Shown here: one piece after another, positions 42,062-51,073 of the stretch
Numbering within the stretch: the stretch's first letter is position 1
Layout of the letters: every line of letters starts with the position of its first letter
From: Kordia periserrulae
Lineage (GTDB): Bacteria; Bacteroidota; Bacteroidia; Flavobacteriales; Flavobacteriaceae
Direction of reading: 5' to 3'
NCBI RefSeq assembly: GCF_003054265.1
Contig: NZ_QBKT01000004.1
Location: 248,001-312,000, forward strand
Length of the DNA: 64,000 nucleotides
The notes under the pieces: generated by a model
What the model was told of the DNA's origin: nothing
The model's database searches: none
The model's input: only the letters and a program-made list of their open reading frames with translations
Translations under genes and position numbers: made by a program

Positions 42062-44863
42062 TTATAAATTTAAAAAGTAATCGTTCAGATTGATTTCTCG
42101 TGCGAGACTGATCTTTTTACGCAGACGATAGCGCTTTATTTCCACACTTCGAACCGATATGTTCAATAACGGCGCAATTTCTTTTGAAGATAGATTTAAA
42201 CGCAAATACGCGCATAATCGCAAATCGTTTGCCGTAAGTTGTGGATGCAATTCTTTTACTTTTTTAAAGAAGTCTTTATCTGCATGATTGAACGCTTCTT
42301 CAAAGAATTTCCAGTCTTCCGCATTGTTGATATTTTTATCAATGAGCCTTATTACTGGTTTTACATCTTGTTGTTCTGTTTTTTGTTTTTGCAATTCCTG
42401 CTTGATGTTGTTCAGTGTTTCATTCTTCTTAATCATGTTCATCGTAGCAATTGCCAATTCCCTATTTTTCGCTTCAATATCGCTGTTTAATTGGGTATTT
42501 TTCAATTCAACGATTTCTTTTTGTGCTTCCAATTCTTTTAGAGCCAATTCGCGTGTTTTCTTTTCTAACAAACGCTCACGCTGCTTTTTGTAATAACGCT
42601 TGTAAAAACTATTAATCGCTGCAAAAAGTAAGATTGTAAGAATGGCATAAATAGCAATGGCGACATTCGATAGATACCAAGGGTGATTAATCGTGAATGA
42701 ATAGGTTGCTGTGTTTTCCGTGACTTCGTTGTTAATTCGTGCTTTTACTTTGAATTTGTAACTGCCATGCGGTAAATTCTCATACGATATTTGCGATTGC
42801 GTACTCCAATCGCTCCATTTATTGTACAAACCTTCTAATTGATAAGAATATTCCGCAACTTCATATTTGTTATACGCAGGAATACTGTAACTGAATGCCA
42901 AATAATTTTCGTTAGCATTAAATTCTTGGTCTTCTGCTTGTAAAGCTATTTGCCGCTCAGCTCCTGTGAGTGTACGATTGGAAACCGAATTGATGTGTAT
43001 TTCATACTTTTTGGACGCTATTTCACCTAAATCAATGGTAATATAACCGTTTGAAGTTCCTAAAAGATAGGTTTTGCCTTTGATATGCGAAATGTTTTCA
43101 TAACCTTTCATCTCGTTACGCAACGATTGCGGAATGGCAATTCGCTGTATTTTAAAGTCTCCGTTGATTTTTTCTTTGGTAACGTAATTGATATAATTAT
43201 TTGTAAACGCCCATAAATAGCCAACATCGTCTACCACTAATTTTCCTGAAGTGTACGCATCATTTTCAAAAATGGCACTCAATGCTGCGTTTTTCTGGAA
43301 GCTTCCAGAAGCAATATCGTAATTGAAAATACCATTTTTATTAGCTTGGTAAATGTTACCATCAAAAGTGACCAAACTGGTATTGGCGCTTTTTTCGATG
43401 TCTGTGTTTTTGGTAAATGATACAACTTCTTGATAGTTTTCATCTAGCGTCAACTCATATACGCCTTTATATTCGTGATTTACCAGAATTTTTGTCGGTG
43501 TCGCCCATTCAAAATGTTTGGATGAAATGTCAAATCCTTTCAATTTATAGTCTAACTGCCAAGTATCGTTTTGTCTTGATAAAATGTACAATCCGTCGTA
43601 ATTTCCTTGAATGATTTTGTTATTCACACCTGGAATTTTCTTAATATCCCACGTTCCTTGAATAGTTCCTATTTGCTTCTGTGTATTTCCTTTGATGAGA
43701 AACGTTCCTGTGTCGTGTCCGCAGAACAATTCGCCATCAATAATCCGCAAACACCATACTTGCCCTTTGGTTCCTGCTATAAACTCAAAATCGTTTGTAC
43801 TATTGACCGATTTGTAAAATAATCCCTGATTGGTTCCTAAATACACATAATCTTCATGAATGATGGAAGCGTAAATCGTTCCCAAACGTCCTGTTTGATC
43901 GGCATAGTATTTAAACGGTTCTTTGGTGTTGATACAATTGATACCATCGTCCAAGCCTACCCATAAATTTCCTTCTACATCTTCAAATAACGACAACGCC
44001 GTATTATCGCTCAATCCTTTTTCTTGGTCAATATGATAGCGCAATGTTCCTTCGGGCGAAATCAAAAAAATTCCTTTGGCAATGGTTCCTAACACAAAAC
44101 TTCCATCTGCCAATTGCATACTGGTGTAAATACTTTTTTGAGTCGTATCTGCATGATACGGAAGTTGCAATGCTGTCAATTCGTTTTTATCAAGCGTAAA
44201 CCAGCCACTATCGCGTGTAATGATAATTTTTTGATTGTTTTTCGGGAAAATTCCAACGACTCTGCTATTCTGAAGAATCGCATCATTAGTTACCAATACT
44301 TTTTCGCCATTTTCAATACTATACAAACCTTCTCCAAGCACCTGAAAAAGTAATTCGTCCTGAATTTTATATAGTTTGGTAATGGTATTGGTTGCATTGA
44401 TGACTTTTAAGCTATTGTCTTCCGTATGATACGTATAAATTCGATCTAGCGATTGAAAAAGCACCCATTTATCCAGTTGAATGATTTGCCAAAACTGTTC
44501 ATCTTCCTTCATATCTACTTGCAAAACATCACTGAGAGAAGTATATTCTAGTGTGCCCGCAGCATTGCGTTCCCAATAGCCAAAATTCATATAGCAACCT
44601 GTGTACACTCTATTTCCAATAACTTTCACCGAACGCATAATGGTCTCATTCGGCGATTTGTAGAGTTTCCACTGCGCTCCGTTAAATTCCAACAATCCTT
44701 GATTATTCGCTACATACATATATGCATCGTCAGATTGTGAAATCATCCAATTTTGATTGCCTGCGTTGTATGTTTTTGGAGTATATTTTATAATTGGTGG
44801 CAATTCCTGTGCAAAGGAACAGCTGATAAACAATACAAGTAATGCTTTTACTAAGGTTCGCAA
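42062..44863 (-). CDS. Beta-propeller/Y_Y_Y sensor with C-terminal LuxR-type DNA-binding domain
   Basis: A signal-like N-terminus (to about FAQ, residue 19) is followed by a long periplasmic region of two-component-regulator propeller repeats (for example DNTALSLFEDVEGNLWVGLD). A Y_Y_Y domain (about 660-735, NKYEVAEYSYQLEGLYNKWS) and one transmembrane helix (about 738-758) come next, then a coiled coil (about 765-845). The C-terminal helix-turn-helix (about 870-920) includes LSSKEIAPLLNISVRSVEIK. There is no kinase domain, so the protein seems to couple ligand binding directly to DNA binding from the membrane, as SusR-type PUL regulators do. It lies next to the susC promoter on the same strand and is the likely activator of both glucan operons. 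Confidence 0.85.
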   Translation of the reverse strand: MRTLVKALLVLFISCSFAQELPPIIKYTPKTYNAGNQNWMISQSDDAYMYVANNQGLLEFNGAQWKLYKSPNETIMRSVKVIGNRVYTGCYMNFGYWERNAAGTLEYTSLSDVLQVDMKEDEQFWQIIQLDKWVLFQSLDRIYTYHTEDNSLKVINATNTITKLYKIQDELLFQVLGEGLYSIENGEKVLVTNDAILQNSRVVGIFPKNNQKIIITRDSGWFTLDKNELTALQLPYHADTTQKSIYTSMQLADGSFVLGTIAKGIFLISPEGTLRYHIDQEKGLSDNTALSLFEDVEGNLWVGLDDGINCINTKEPFKYYADQTGRLGTIYASIIHEDYVYLGTNQGLFYKSVNSTNDFEFIAGTKGQVWCLRIIDGELFCGHDTGTFLIKGNTQKQIGTIQGTWDIKKIPGVNNKIIQGNYDGLYILSRQNDTWQLDYKLKGFDISSKHFEWATPTKILVNHEYKGVYELTLDENYQEVVSFTKNTDIEKSANTSLVTFDGNIYQANKNGIFNYDIASGSFQKNAALSAIFENDAYTSGKLVVDDVGYLWAFTNNYINYVTKEKINGDFKIQRIAIPQSLRNEMKGYENISHIKGKTYLLGTSNGYITIDLGEIASKKYEIHINSVSNRTLTGAERQIALQAEDQEFNANENYLAFSYSIPAYNKYEVAEYSYQLEGLYNKWSDWSTQSQISYENLPHGSYKFKVKARINNEVTENTATYSFTINHPWYLSNVAIAIYAILTILLFAAINSFYKRYYKKQRERLLEKKTRELALKELEAQKEIVELKNTQLNSDIEAKNRELAIATMNMIKKNETLNNIKQELQKQKTEQQDVKPVIRLIDKNINNAEDWKFFEEAFNHADKDFFKKVKELHPQLTANDLRLCAYLRLNLSSKEIAPLLNISVRSVEIKRYRLRKKISLAREINLNDYFLNL

Positions 44864-45011
44864 AAATGAATCGGTTTATGGGTTTAAGGTAAATTTAAGC
44901 TTATTTTTTGAAATGAAAACTTTTTAAAGTTTAATATATATCAATTGTAACTTTTTTCAGACTTAATTACAGTTATGAAGGCTTCAAACTGAACAAACAA
45001 CAAAATCGTAG

Positions 45012-45019
45012 TATCTTTG
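45012..45019 (+). promoter_or_regulatory. Putative -7 promoter element of the MscS gene
   Basis: TATCTTTG fits TAnnTTTG exactly and lies 17 bases before the start codon at 45036. A -33 TTG at the usual distance is not clear. Confidence 0.5.
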
Positions 45020-45035
45020 CAAAAAATACCTGTTC

Positions 45036-46271
45036 ATGAATCCACAAAATTTGTTTCGCTACGTGTACCATCTTTTAAAAGATGATTATGGAGAAACTAC
45101 CGCAATTTATATCAATTTGATTGTAGGTGTTGTTGCTGTAGCCATATTGGCATTTGTTACGGATTACGTCGTGCGTCGCGTATTGATTGCTATTTCGCAT
45201 CGTTTGGCACCAAAAACAAAAAGCAATTTTGACGATTTACTCATCAAAAATAAAACGCCGCAAAATTTAGCACATATTGTGCCCGTCTTACTTATTGAAC
45301 AGACAACACCGTATTTATTTGCCGATTTTCCAAACTTTCAACACAGCTTTTTAATCGCGATTGATATTTTTATTGTCATCTTGGTGATTAAAGTCATTCG
45401 TAGTATTCTCAATTCCCTGCGCGATTTCTTGAAAACGCTCAATGCTTTTAAAGACAAGCCCATTGATAGCTATATTCAAGTATTTATGATTTTTGTTTGG
45501 TTTGTGGGAATTGTGTTGAGTTTTTCTATCCTTACGGGAAAATCCGTGTTGACCTTTGTGACGACTTTAGGAGCATTGTCTGCGGTAATTTTGTTGATTT
45601 TTAGAGATACCATTCTTGGTTTTGTGGCGAGTATTCAAGTCGCGGTGAACGATATGGTGCGCATTGGCGATTGGATAACGATGGAAAAATACGGCGCCGA
45701 TGGTGATGTGGTTGAAATCAATTTGGCAACCGTAAAAGTGCAGAATTTTGATAAAACCATCACTACTATTCCAACCTATGCGCTCATTTCCGATTCGTTT
45801 AAAAACTGGCGCGGCATGAACGATTCTGGCGGACGCCGTATCAAACGCGCTATCATCATTAAAGCGCCGAGCATACACTATTTGAGCGATGAAAAAATTG
45901 AAGAACTAAAAAGTATTCAGTTGATTTCGGATTATTTAGAAAATCGTCAGCAAGATATTATCAAATTCAATCAAGAACGAGAAATCGACAAATCACTACT
46001 CGTCAACGGACGAAATATGACCAATATTGGCGTATTCCGAAAATATGTAGAATCGTATTTGGAAAACCATCCTGCGATTAATAAAGACATGACTATTATG
46101 AGCCGACAAATGCCACAAACGCCTCAGGGAATTCCGCTGGAAATTTACGCGTTTAGCAAAGATAAAGTCTGGAAAAACTACGAATACATCATGGGCGATA
46201 TTTTCGATCATTTACTAGCTGCATTGCCTTACTTTGATTTGGAGATGTATGAGTTGGGTGTTGGGTCTTAG
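45036..46271 (+). CDS. Small-conductance mechanosensitive channel, MscS family
   Basis: The 411-residue inner-membrane protein has about five transmembrane helices (first near residues 25-48, others at 80-100, 110-125, 145-165 and 170-190). The pore-lining helix and beta domain follow: TTLGALSAVILLIFRDTILG, then IQVAVNDMVRIGDWITMEKY, VVEINLATVKVQNFDKTITT and the C-terminal cytosolic cage. The length and the insertion after the MS domain resemble the YbdG-like branch. It releases solutes on osmotic downshift. Monocistronic, with a good promoter element in front. Confidence 0.9.
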   Translation: MNPQNLFRYVYHLLKDDYGETTAIYINLIVGVVAVAILAFVTDYVVRRVLIAISHRLAPKTKSNFDDLLIKNKTPQNLAHIVPVLLIEQTTPYLFADFPNFQHSFLIAIDIFIVILVIKVIRSILNSLRDFLKTLNAFKDKPIDSYIQVFMIFVWFVGIVLSFSILTGKSVLTFVTTLGALSAVILLIFRDTILGFVASIQVAVNDMVRIGDWITMEKYGADGDVVEINLATVKVQNFDKTITTIPTYALISDSFKNWRGMNDSGGRRIKRAIIIKAPSIHYLSDEKIEELKSIQLISDYLENRQQDIIKFNQEREIDKSLLVNGRNMTNIGVFRKYVESYLENHPAINKDMTIMSRQMPQTPQGIPLEIYAFSKDKVWKNYEYIMGDIFDHLLAALPYFDLEMYELGVGS

Positions 46272-46437
46272 GTGTTGGGTCGCTGCGCTCTTAGTTGTTC
46301 GTTGTTTGTTTTTTGTGGATTCGTTAATTTGTATATGTATGTTTTTCATTCACAACCGACAACACACAACTGAAAACCGACAACTGAAAACTGAAAAGAT
46401 TCAAAATCCAACATTTATAATTCCAATTTCAAAGTTG

Positions 46438-46445
46438 TATCTTTG
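46438..46445 (+). promoter_or_regulatory. Putative -7 promoter element of the DCC protein gene
   Basis: TATCTTTG fits TAnnTTTG and lies 25 bases before the ATG at 46471. The preceding 160 bases are repeat-like spacer (ACAACTGAAAACCGACAACTG). Confidence 0.5.
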
Positions 46446-46470
46446 TAGGACAGATTAGAAATCTCAGAAA

Positions 46471-46890
46471 ATGATAGATTCCTTACCAAAAGATAAAAAG
46501 ATTGTGCTGTTTGACGGCGTTTGCAATTTGTGCAACGGTTTTGTTGATAAAATCATAGCAAAAGATAAAAATGATGTCTTTCGTTTTGCGTCGTTGCAAT
46601 CGGATATTGGTATTGAGATACAAAAACATTTGCAGCTCAATCCTGAGCAATTGGATTCTGTGATTTTGTATGAACCTGGCGTTGCGTATTACCACAAATC
46701 ACAAGCAGCCTTGCGTATTATCAATGAATTTGGCGGCGCTTGGAAATTGTTGCAAGTCTTTCGTATTTTACCAAAATTCGTAAATGACGCCGTGTATAAT
46801 TTCGTTGCCAAATACCGTTACAAATGGTTTGGGCAAAAAGAAACCTGCAGAATGCCCACGCCTGAGGAACGTGCGAAGTTTTTGGGGTAG
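46471..46890 (+). CDS. DCC family thiol-disulfide oxidoreductase-like protein (DUF393)
   Basis: The 139-residue protein carries the family signature near the N-terminus, VLFDGVCNLCNGFVDKII, with the D-G-x-C-x-x-C thioredoxin-like pair at Cys23 and Cys26 approximately. It continues RFASLQSDIGIEIQKHL and ends in YRYKWFGQKETCRMPTPEER. The family is predicted to act in redox exchange but its partner is not known. Its stop lies 1 base from the end of the convergent TPR gene. Confidence 0.9.
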   Translation: MIDSLPKDKKIVLFDGVCNLCNGFVDKIIAKDKNDVFRFASLQSDIGIEIQKHLQLNPEQLDSVILYEPGVAYYHKSQAALRIINEFGGAWKLLQVFRILPKFVNDAVYNFVAKYRYKWFGQKETCRMPTPEERAKFLG

Positions 46891-46891
46891 A

Positions 46892-48655
46892 TTATTCTTC
46901 TTCGTTGTTTGGAAACTTTTCTTTTATCCAAGTTTCTACGTCAATATCCCAGTTCAGCAATACTAAAAAAGCTTCCTTTAAATAATTTTGAATGTAACCT
47001 ATTTCTTGAAAAGGTACTAAAATAGTAATAGCTTCTTCTATATATTGTAGAGACAATTCTTTATCAATTTGCGATTCTTGATAAAATATTGCTATATTTT
47101 TTAAAGTCATTCCAACGTCTGGTAAATACGTCTGTGGATTTTCGGCGGCTAAGGCTCGATAGATTGATAAAGCTTCTTTATAGCTCGCACTGACCTGCGC
47201 ATACTCATTTTGATTACTCTGTAAAATCCCTAAATTATTTAAAGTACCTGCTACATACGGTACATACGTCTGTGGATTTTCGGCGGCTAAGGTTCGATAG
47301 ATTTCCAAAGCTTCTTTATAGCTCGCACTAGCGTTCGCATACTCATTTTGATTTCGCTGTAAATTCGCTAAATTATTTAACGTCATTCCAACGTCTGGTA
47401 AATACGTTTGTGGATTTTCGGCGGCTAAGGCTTGATAGATAGATAACCCTTCTTCATAGCTCGCACTTGCTTTCGCATAATCATTTTGAGCCCTCTGTAA
47501 ATTCCCTAAATTATTTAAAGTATGTGCTACATACGGTACATACGTCTGTGGATTTTCGACGGCTAAGGGTCGATAGATTTCCAAAGCTTCTTCATAGCTT
47601 GCACTGGCTTTAGCATACTCATTTTGAGCTCTCTGTAAATTCCCTAAATTATTTAAAGTCATTCCAACGCCTGGTAAATACGTCTGTGGATTTTCCGCGG
47701 CTAAAGCTCTTCGGATTGATAAAGCTTCTTCATAGCTTGCACTGGCTTTAACATACTCATTTTGAGCTCTCTGTAAAACAGCTAAATTATTTAAAGTCAT
47801 TCCAACGCCTGGTAAATACGTCTGTGGATTTTCCGCGGCTAAAGCTCTTCGTATTGATAAAGCTTCTTCATAGCTTGCACTGGCTTTCGTATACTCATTT
47901 TGATCACTCTGTAAATTTCCTAAATTATTTAAAATAGCTGCTTTTTGTTCTTTAGAAGAGGTTTTTACCAAGCATTTTTGATAGTAGTTTTCAGCTTTAT
48001 TATAGTTATTTAAAAACTCAAAATAATACGCTGCTTCGAAACAAGTGTCATAACTTTCATACAATTCTACTGCTTTTTCATAATTTTCTCCTGCTTCTTC
48101 GTAGTTATGTTTTATGCGCAGTAATTGTGCTTTTAGAATACGATTTTGTGCTAATTTACGATTATCGTTTTCTATAGCTTCACTCCGCTTTTTGTTCTTT
48201 TCCTTAGTTTTATGTTCCGCTTCTTGTAGTTTTGCTTCACTTAAAACCAATAAAGCATCCTCAATTTTTTCTTCAATAAATAAATTAAATGCTTCTTTAT
48301 ATAAGCTGGTTTCATCGATTAAATCTTTCCCTGAAACTTCTTGTAGTAAATGTTTAATTTGTGCGATTCGTCGCTGTTTTTCTTCTTCTTGTATTTGAAT
48401 TTTTTGAGATAAGGAGAGTACTTCTTTGTTCAAATAGGTTTTGTTTTCTTCTTTTTCTTTGATTAGTGCTTTTTGTACTGAAAGCTGTTCTTTTAGTAAT
48501 GTAATCTGTTCTAAGTAAGACTCAATAAATGGTTTTAGAAATTCTTCAAGAGATTTACGCTCTTCAGTTGTATTTCCATTGCTATCAGCGTATTGAAAGA
48601 TAAAAATATTACTTCCTTCTACTTTTTCTACTTTGTTTATGTTAGCATTAAACAT
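46892..48655 (-). CDS. TPR protein with six near-identical 46-residue repeats and an N-terminal coiled coil
   Basis: The 587-residue protein has no signal peptide. The N-terminal part (about 1-40) has strand-like segments NANINKVEKVEGSNIFIFQY, which resemble short adaptor strands in some signalling proteins. Residues about 40-110 form a coiled coil (LLKEQLSVQKALIKEKEENK). Residues about 115-240 are degenerate TPRs. Residues about 240-515 are six nearly identical 46-residue kinesin-light-chain-like TPR units (YAKASASYEEALSIYRALAAENPQTYLP type). A final variant unit follows. The repeat similarity points to recent expansion. The 48665 gene begins 9 bases upstream and is likely co-transcribed. 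Function unknown; protein-interaction scaffold. Confidence 0.85.
   Translation of the reverse strand: MFNANINKVEKVEGSNIFIFQYADSNGNTTEERKSLEEFLKPFIESYLEQITLLKEQLSVQKALIKEKEENKTYLNKEVLSLSQKIQIQEEEKQRRIAQIKHLLQEVSGKDLIDETSLYKEAFNLFIEEKIEDALLVLSEAKLQEAEHKTKEKNKKRSEAIENDNRKLAQNRILKAQLLRIKHNYEEAGENYEKAVELYESYDTCFEAAYYFEFLNNYNKAENYYQKCLVKTSSKEQKAAILNNLGNLQSDQNEYTKASASYEEALSIRRALAAENPQTYLPGVGMTLNNLAVLQRAQNEYVKASASYEEALSIRRALAAENPQTYLPGVGMTLNNLGNLQRAQNEYAKASASYEEALEIYRPLAVENPQTYVPYVAHTLNNLGNLQRAQNDYAKASASYEEGLSIYQALAAENPQTYLPDVGMTLNNLANLQRNQNEYANASASYKEALEIYRTLAAENPQTYVPYVAGTLNNLGILQSNQNEYAQVSASYKEALSIYRALAAENPQTYLPDVGMTLKNIAIFYQESQIDKELSLQYIEEAITILVPFQEIGYIQNYLKEAFLVLLNWDIDVETWIKEKFPNNEEE
47106..47935. 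repeat. Six-copy 138-bp coding tandem repeat
   Basis: The DNA encoding the six TPR units repeats with a period of 138 bases. Segments such as AAATACGTCTGTGGATTTTC recur in most copies. This is a candidate for copy-number variation by recombination. Confidence 0.85.
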
Positions 48656-48664
48656 CCTTGAAGT

Positions 48665-49102
48665 TTATTTTTTATTGATATTTTGATGAACCTGTATATT
48701 TTCTCCCTTTACATTTTTTACTACATTTTTATTTATAGTAAAATCAAGAAACGTACCTTTTAACTTTCCATTTCGTTCAAAATAATCAAGAAACAAGCAA
48801 AATCCTGCTAATAGAATTAAACCAAAAGTCACCACCCAACTTATCTCACCACTACCAACTTTAAAATCTATTCCAAACAGCGTACCTTTTATTTCAAAAA
48901 AGAATTTATTCAATCCCGCTATGATAGCAATTATCATAGAAAACGCACGAAAGTATCTTCGTTTCGGATCAAAATATAAGGCAATAAGAAAACTCAGAAT
49001 TCCTGCGGGCAAGGCTATTTTCCAACTTTCAAAAGTTAGCTGTACAGCAACTCCGCTACAAATTCCGATACATAAAGAAATAAGTGTCCAGTGAATTTTC
49101 AT
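48665..49102 (-). CDS. Small four-helix membrane protein, putative partner of the TPR protein
   Basis: The 145-residue protein has four hydrophobic segments (about 5-22, 28-45, 52-70 and 86-106) and a cytosolic tail of about 35 residues. The tail (FTINKNVVKNVKGENIQVHQ) has the same alternating Asn/Val/Lys strand character as the N-terminus of the downstream TPR protein (NINKVEKVEGSNIF). This raises the possibility that the tails interact. The TPR gene starts 9 bases after this stop. No family recognised. Confidence 0.65.
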   Translation of the reverse strand: MKIHWTLISLCIGICSGVAVQLTFESWKIALPAGILSFLIALYFDPKRRYFRAFSMIIAIIAGLNKFFFEIKGTLFGIDFKVGSGEISWVVTFGLILLAGFCLFLDYFERNGKLKGTFLDFTINKNVVKNVKGENIQVHQNINKK

Positions 49103-49313
49103 GCAGTTGTTGAATCGTGTTTTGAGATTTTAAATACGCTTTGGGAGAATTACTCAAATGTACGATTTTTTTGATATGTTAGCTACATGTCTTCTGAAAA
49201 GGGCGAAAAAGTTGTAGGAAATATGTGTTTTATAAGTTCATTAGTAATCATCATAGTGTTTTCGACTGCGCTCAAACTGACAAATCCGCTTCTTAAATAA
49301 TTTCGCATCAATA

Positions 49314-49913
49314 TTATTTCTCCCGACTTTTCAACACATTTACAATATCATTCAACGTAAATCCTTTGGCTTGTAGCAAAATCAAGTAATGAAACAACAA
49401 ATCAGCACTTTCATTTAGGAATAAATCGTCGTTGTCATCTTTGGCTTCAATCACTGTTTCTATGGCTTCCTCGCCTACTTTTTGCGCGATTTTATTGATA
49501 CCTTTTCGGAACAATGACGCGACATAACTTTTTTCGTCTTCCTGATTTTCCTTACGATTTTGAATAGTTTTTTCTAATTGTGATAAAAATCCAAACGTTT
49601 GTGTGTTTTCTTCGTTCCAACAGGTGTCAGAACCTTTATGACAGGTTGGTCCCACTGGGTTTACTTTGATGAGCAGTGTATCTTCATCACAATCGTTTTG
49701 GATGCTGACAAGGTTTAAAAAGTTGCCACTTTCCTCACCTTTGGTCCACAAACGTTGCTTGGTTCTGCTGTAAAACGTCACTTTTTTGGTTTCCACCGTT
49801 TTGTTGTAGGCTTCTTCATTCATAAAACCTAGCATCAATACGTTTTTCGTTTCACTATCCTGAATAATCGCAGGGACTAATCCGTCGTTGTTTTTATTGA
49901 AGTTAATTGTCAT
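49314..49913 (-). CDS. hisIE: Bifunctional phosphoribosyl-AMP cyclohydrolase / phosphoribosyl-ATP pyrophosphatase
   Basis: It catalyses steps 2 and 3 of histidine synthesis. The HisI domain (about 1-110) shows VLMLGFMNEEAYNKT, the zinc-binding NDCDEDTLLIKVNPVGPTCH segment and CHKGSDTCW. The HisE domain (about 115-199) has the helical KGINKIAQKVGEEAIETVIE and NESADLLFHYLILLQ motifs. At 199 residues the length is typical of the fused form. It is the last gene of the his operon, separated from hisF by 275 bases of repeat-rich spacer. Confidence 0.96.
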   Translation of the reverse strand: MTINFNKNNDGLVPAIIQDSETKNVLMLGFMNEEAYNKTVETKKVTFYSRTKQRLWTKGEESGNFLNLVSIQNDCDEDTLLIKVNPVGPTCHKGSDTCWNEENTQTFGFLSQLEKTIQNRKENQEDEKSYVASLFRKGINKIAQKVGEEAIETVIEAKDDNDDLFLNESADLLFHYLILLQAKGFTLNDIVNVLKSREK

Positions 49914-50021
49914 TTTGTTGTTTTTTGATCTTTGTTTTTTGTTATTCGTTTACACTGAGCTTGTCGAAGTGTTTTTTGTTCGCTTCGCTCTTTTGTTGGT
50001 TTGTCTATTTGTCAATTTGTC

Positions 50022-50056
50022 TTGGCTCTTGGCTCTTGGCTCTTGGCTCTTGGCTC
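50022..50056. repeat. 7-bp tandem repeat (TTGGCTC) x5
   Basis: Five perfect copies of TTGGCTC lie in the hisF-hisIE spacer. They are preceded by T-rich low-complexity sequence and by CACTGAGCTTGTCGAAGTG at 49953-49971, a word related to the dispersed elements below. Confidence 0.9.
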
Positions 50057-50145
50057 ATAAAAAATAAATTATTCAATAGGTTTTTCTAAAAATTTTTATG
50101 CAAAAATTCAAAATTTAAAGTCCAACATTCATCATTTCAAAGTAC

Positions 50146-50186
50146 TTCTCGATACAAAATTCTAACGAATTTCACTCGAAGTGACA
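50146..50186. repeat. Dispersed repeat family B, copy 1
   Basis: A 41-base element begins TTCTCGATACAAAATTCT and ends CACTCGAAGTGACA. An inverted copy with a few changes occurs at 51929-51970 in the hisA-hisH spacer. Confidence 0.75.
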
Positions 50187-50188
50187 AT

Positions 50189-50944
50189 TTAGATTCTAAC
50201 GTTAATTCCATTATTTTTTAAATAGTGCTTCAATGCTGGAATGGGAATTTCTTTAAAGTGAAATACACTTGCGGCTAAAGCGGCATCTGCTTTTCCATCC
50301 ACAAATGTATCTTGAAAATGTTGCATGTTGCCTGCGCCGCCAGAAGCAATAATCGGAATGTTGACGATTTCTGAAAGTTTGGCTAAGGCTTCGTTGGCAA
50401 AACCGTTCTTAGTGCCGTCATTGTTCATGGACGTGAATAGAATTTCTCCCGCGCCACGTTGCTCGACTTCCTGTGCCCAATCAAACAATTTGATGTCTGT
50501 TGGCACCTTTCCTCCTACCAAATGCACAAACCATTCGCCATCGATTTGCTTCGCGTCAATCGCCACCACAATACACTGATTTCCAAATTTAGAAGACAAT
50601 TCGTTGATGAGTTCTGGACGTTTTACAGCGGCAGAGTTAATCGAGACTTTGTCTGCGCCCGCTTGTAACATTCTATCGACATCTTCTACAGAGGAAATTC
50701 CACCACCAACGGTAAATGGAATGTCTACTTGCGCGGCAACGTCCAAGACGAGTTTTTGTAAGGTTTTCCTGCGTTCTTCCGTTGCGGAAATGTCTAAAAA
50801 CACCAATTCGTCCGCGCCTTCATCTGCGTAAATTTTTGCCAATTCCACAGGATCGCCCGCATCACGGAGATTTACGAAATTGACACCTTTTACGGTACGA
50901 CCGTTTTTGATGTCTAGGCAAGGAATGATTCTTTTTGTAAGCAT
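50189..50944 (-). CDS. hisF: Imidazole glycerol phosphate synthase, cyclase subunit
   Basis: With HisH it converts PRFAR plus ammonia to imidazole glycerol phosphate and AICAR. The 251-residue (beta/alpha)8 barrel has the catalytic Asp in [16 protein letters not shown] (about residue 11) and the second catalytic Asp in [11 protein letters not shown]. Phosphate-binding loops [15 protein letters not shown] and [12 protein letters not shown] are visible. It lies between hisA and hisIE. The spacer before it holds a copy of repeat family A. Confidence 0.97.
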   Translation of the reverse strand: MLTKRIIPCLDIKNGRTVKGVNFVNLRDAGDPVELAKIYADEGADELVFLDISATEERRKTLQKLVLDVAAQVDIPFTVGGGISSVEDVDRMLQAGADKVSINSAAVKRPELINELSSKFGNQCIVVAIDAKQIDGEWFVHLVGGKVPTDIKLFDWAQEVEQRGAGEILFTSMNNDGTKNGFANEALAKLSEIVNIPIIASGGAGNMQHFQDTFVDGKADAALAASVFHFKEIPIPALKHYLKNNGINVRI

Positions 50945-51035
50945 TTTATTATTTGATTGAAAGATTAAAATATTTAATGATTAAATAATTAAATCTCTAT
51001 TGACTTATGTATTATAATTCTTGGTTTCCCAACTG

Positions 51036-51060
51036 CATCTCGACTGCGCTCGATGTGACA
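51036..51060. repeat. Dispersed repeat family A, copy 1 (hisF-hisA spacer)
   Basis: The 25-base element contains CTCGACTGCGCTCGATGTGA. Identical copies in core occur at 53912-53936 (hisB-hisC spacer), a 23/25 match occurs inside hisA at 51227-51251, and a shorter relative at 49261-49282. It contains an imperfect inverted repeat TCGA...TCGA. Confidence 0.8.
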
Positions 51061-51073
51061 CTAAGGAATGGCA

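Noticed and set aside
47106-47935. CRISPR-like array
   Set aside because: The 138-base repeats are coding TPR units without spacers, and no cas genes are present.
50022-50056. Direct repeats as an integrative-element attachment site
   Set aside because: No integrase or tRNA is nearby; the array is a simple 7-base tandem repeat.
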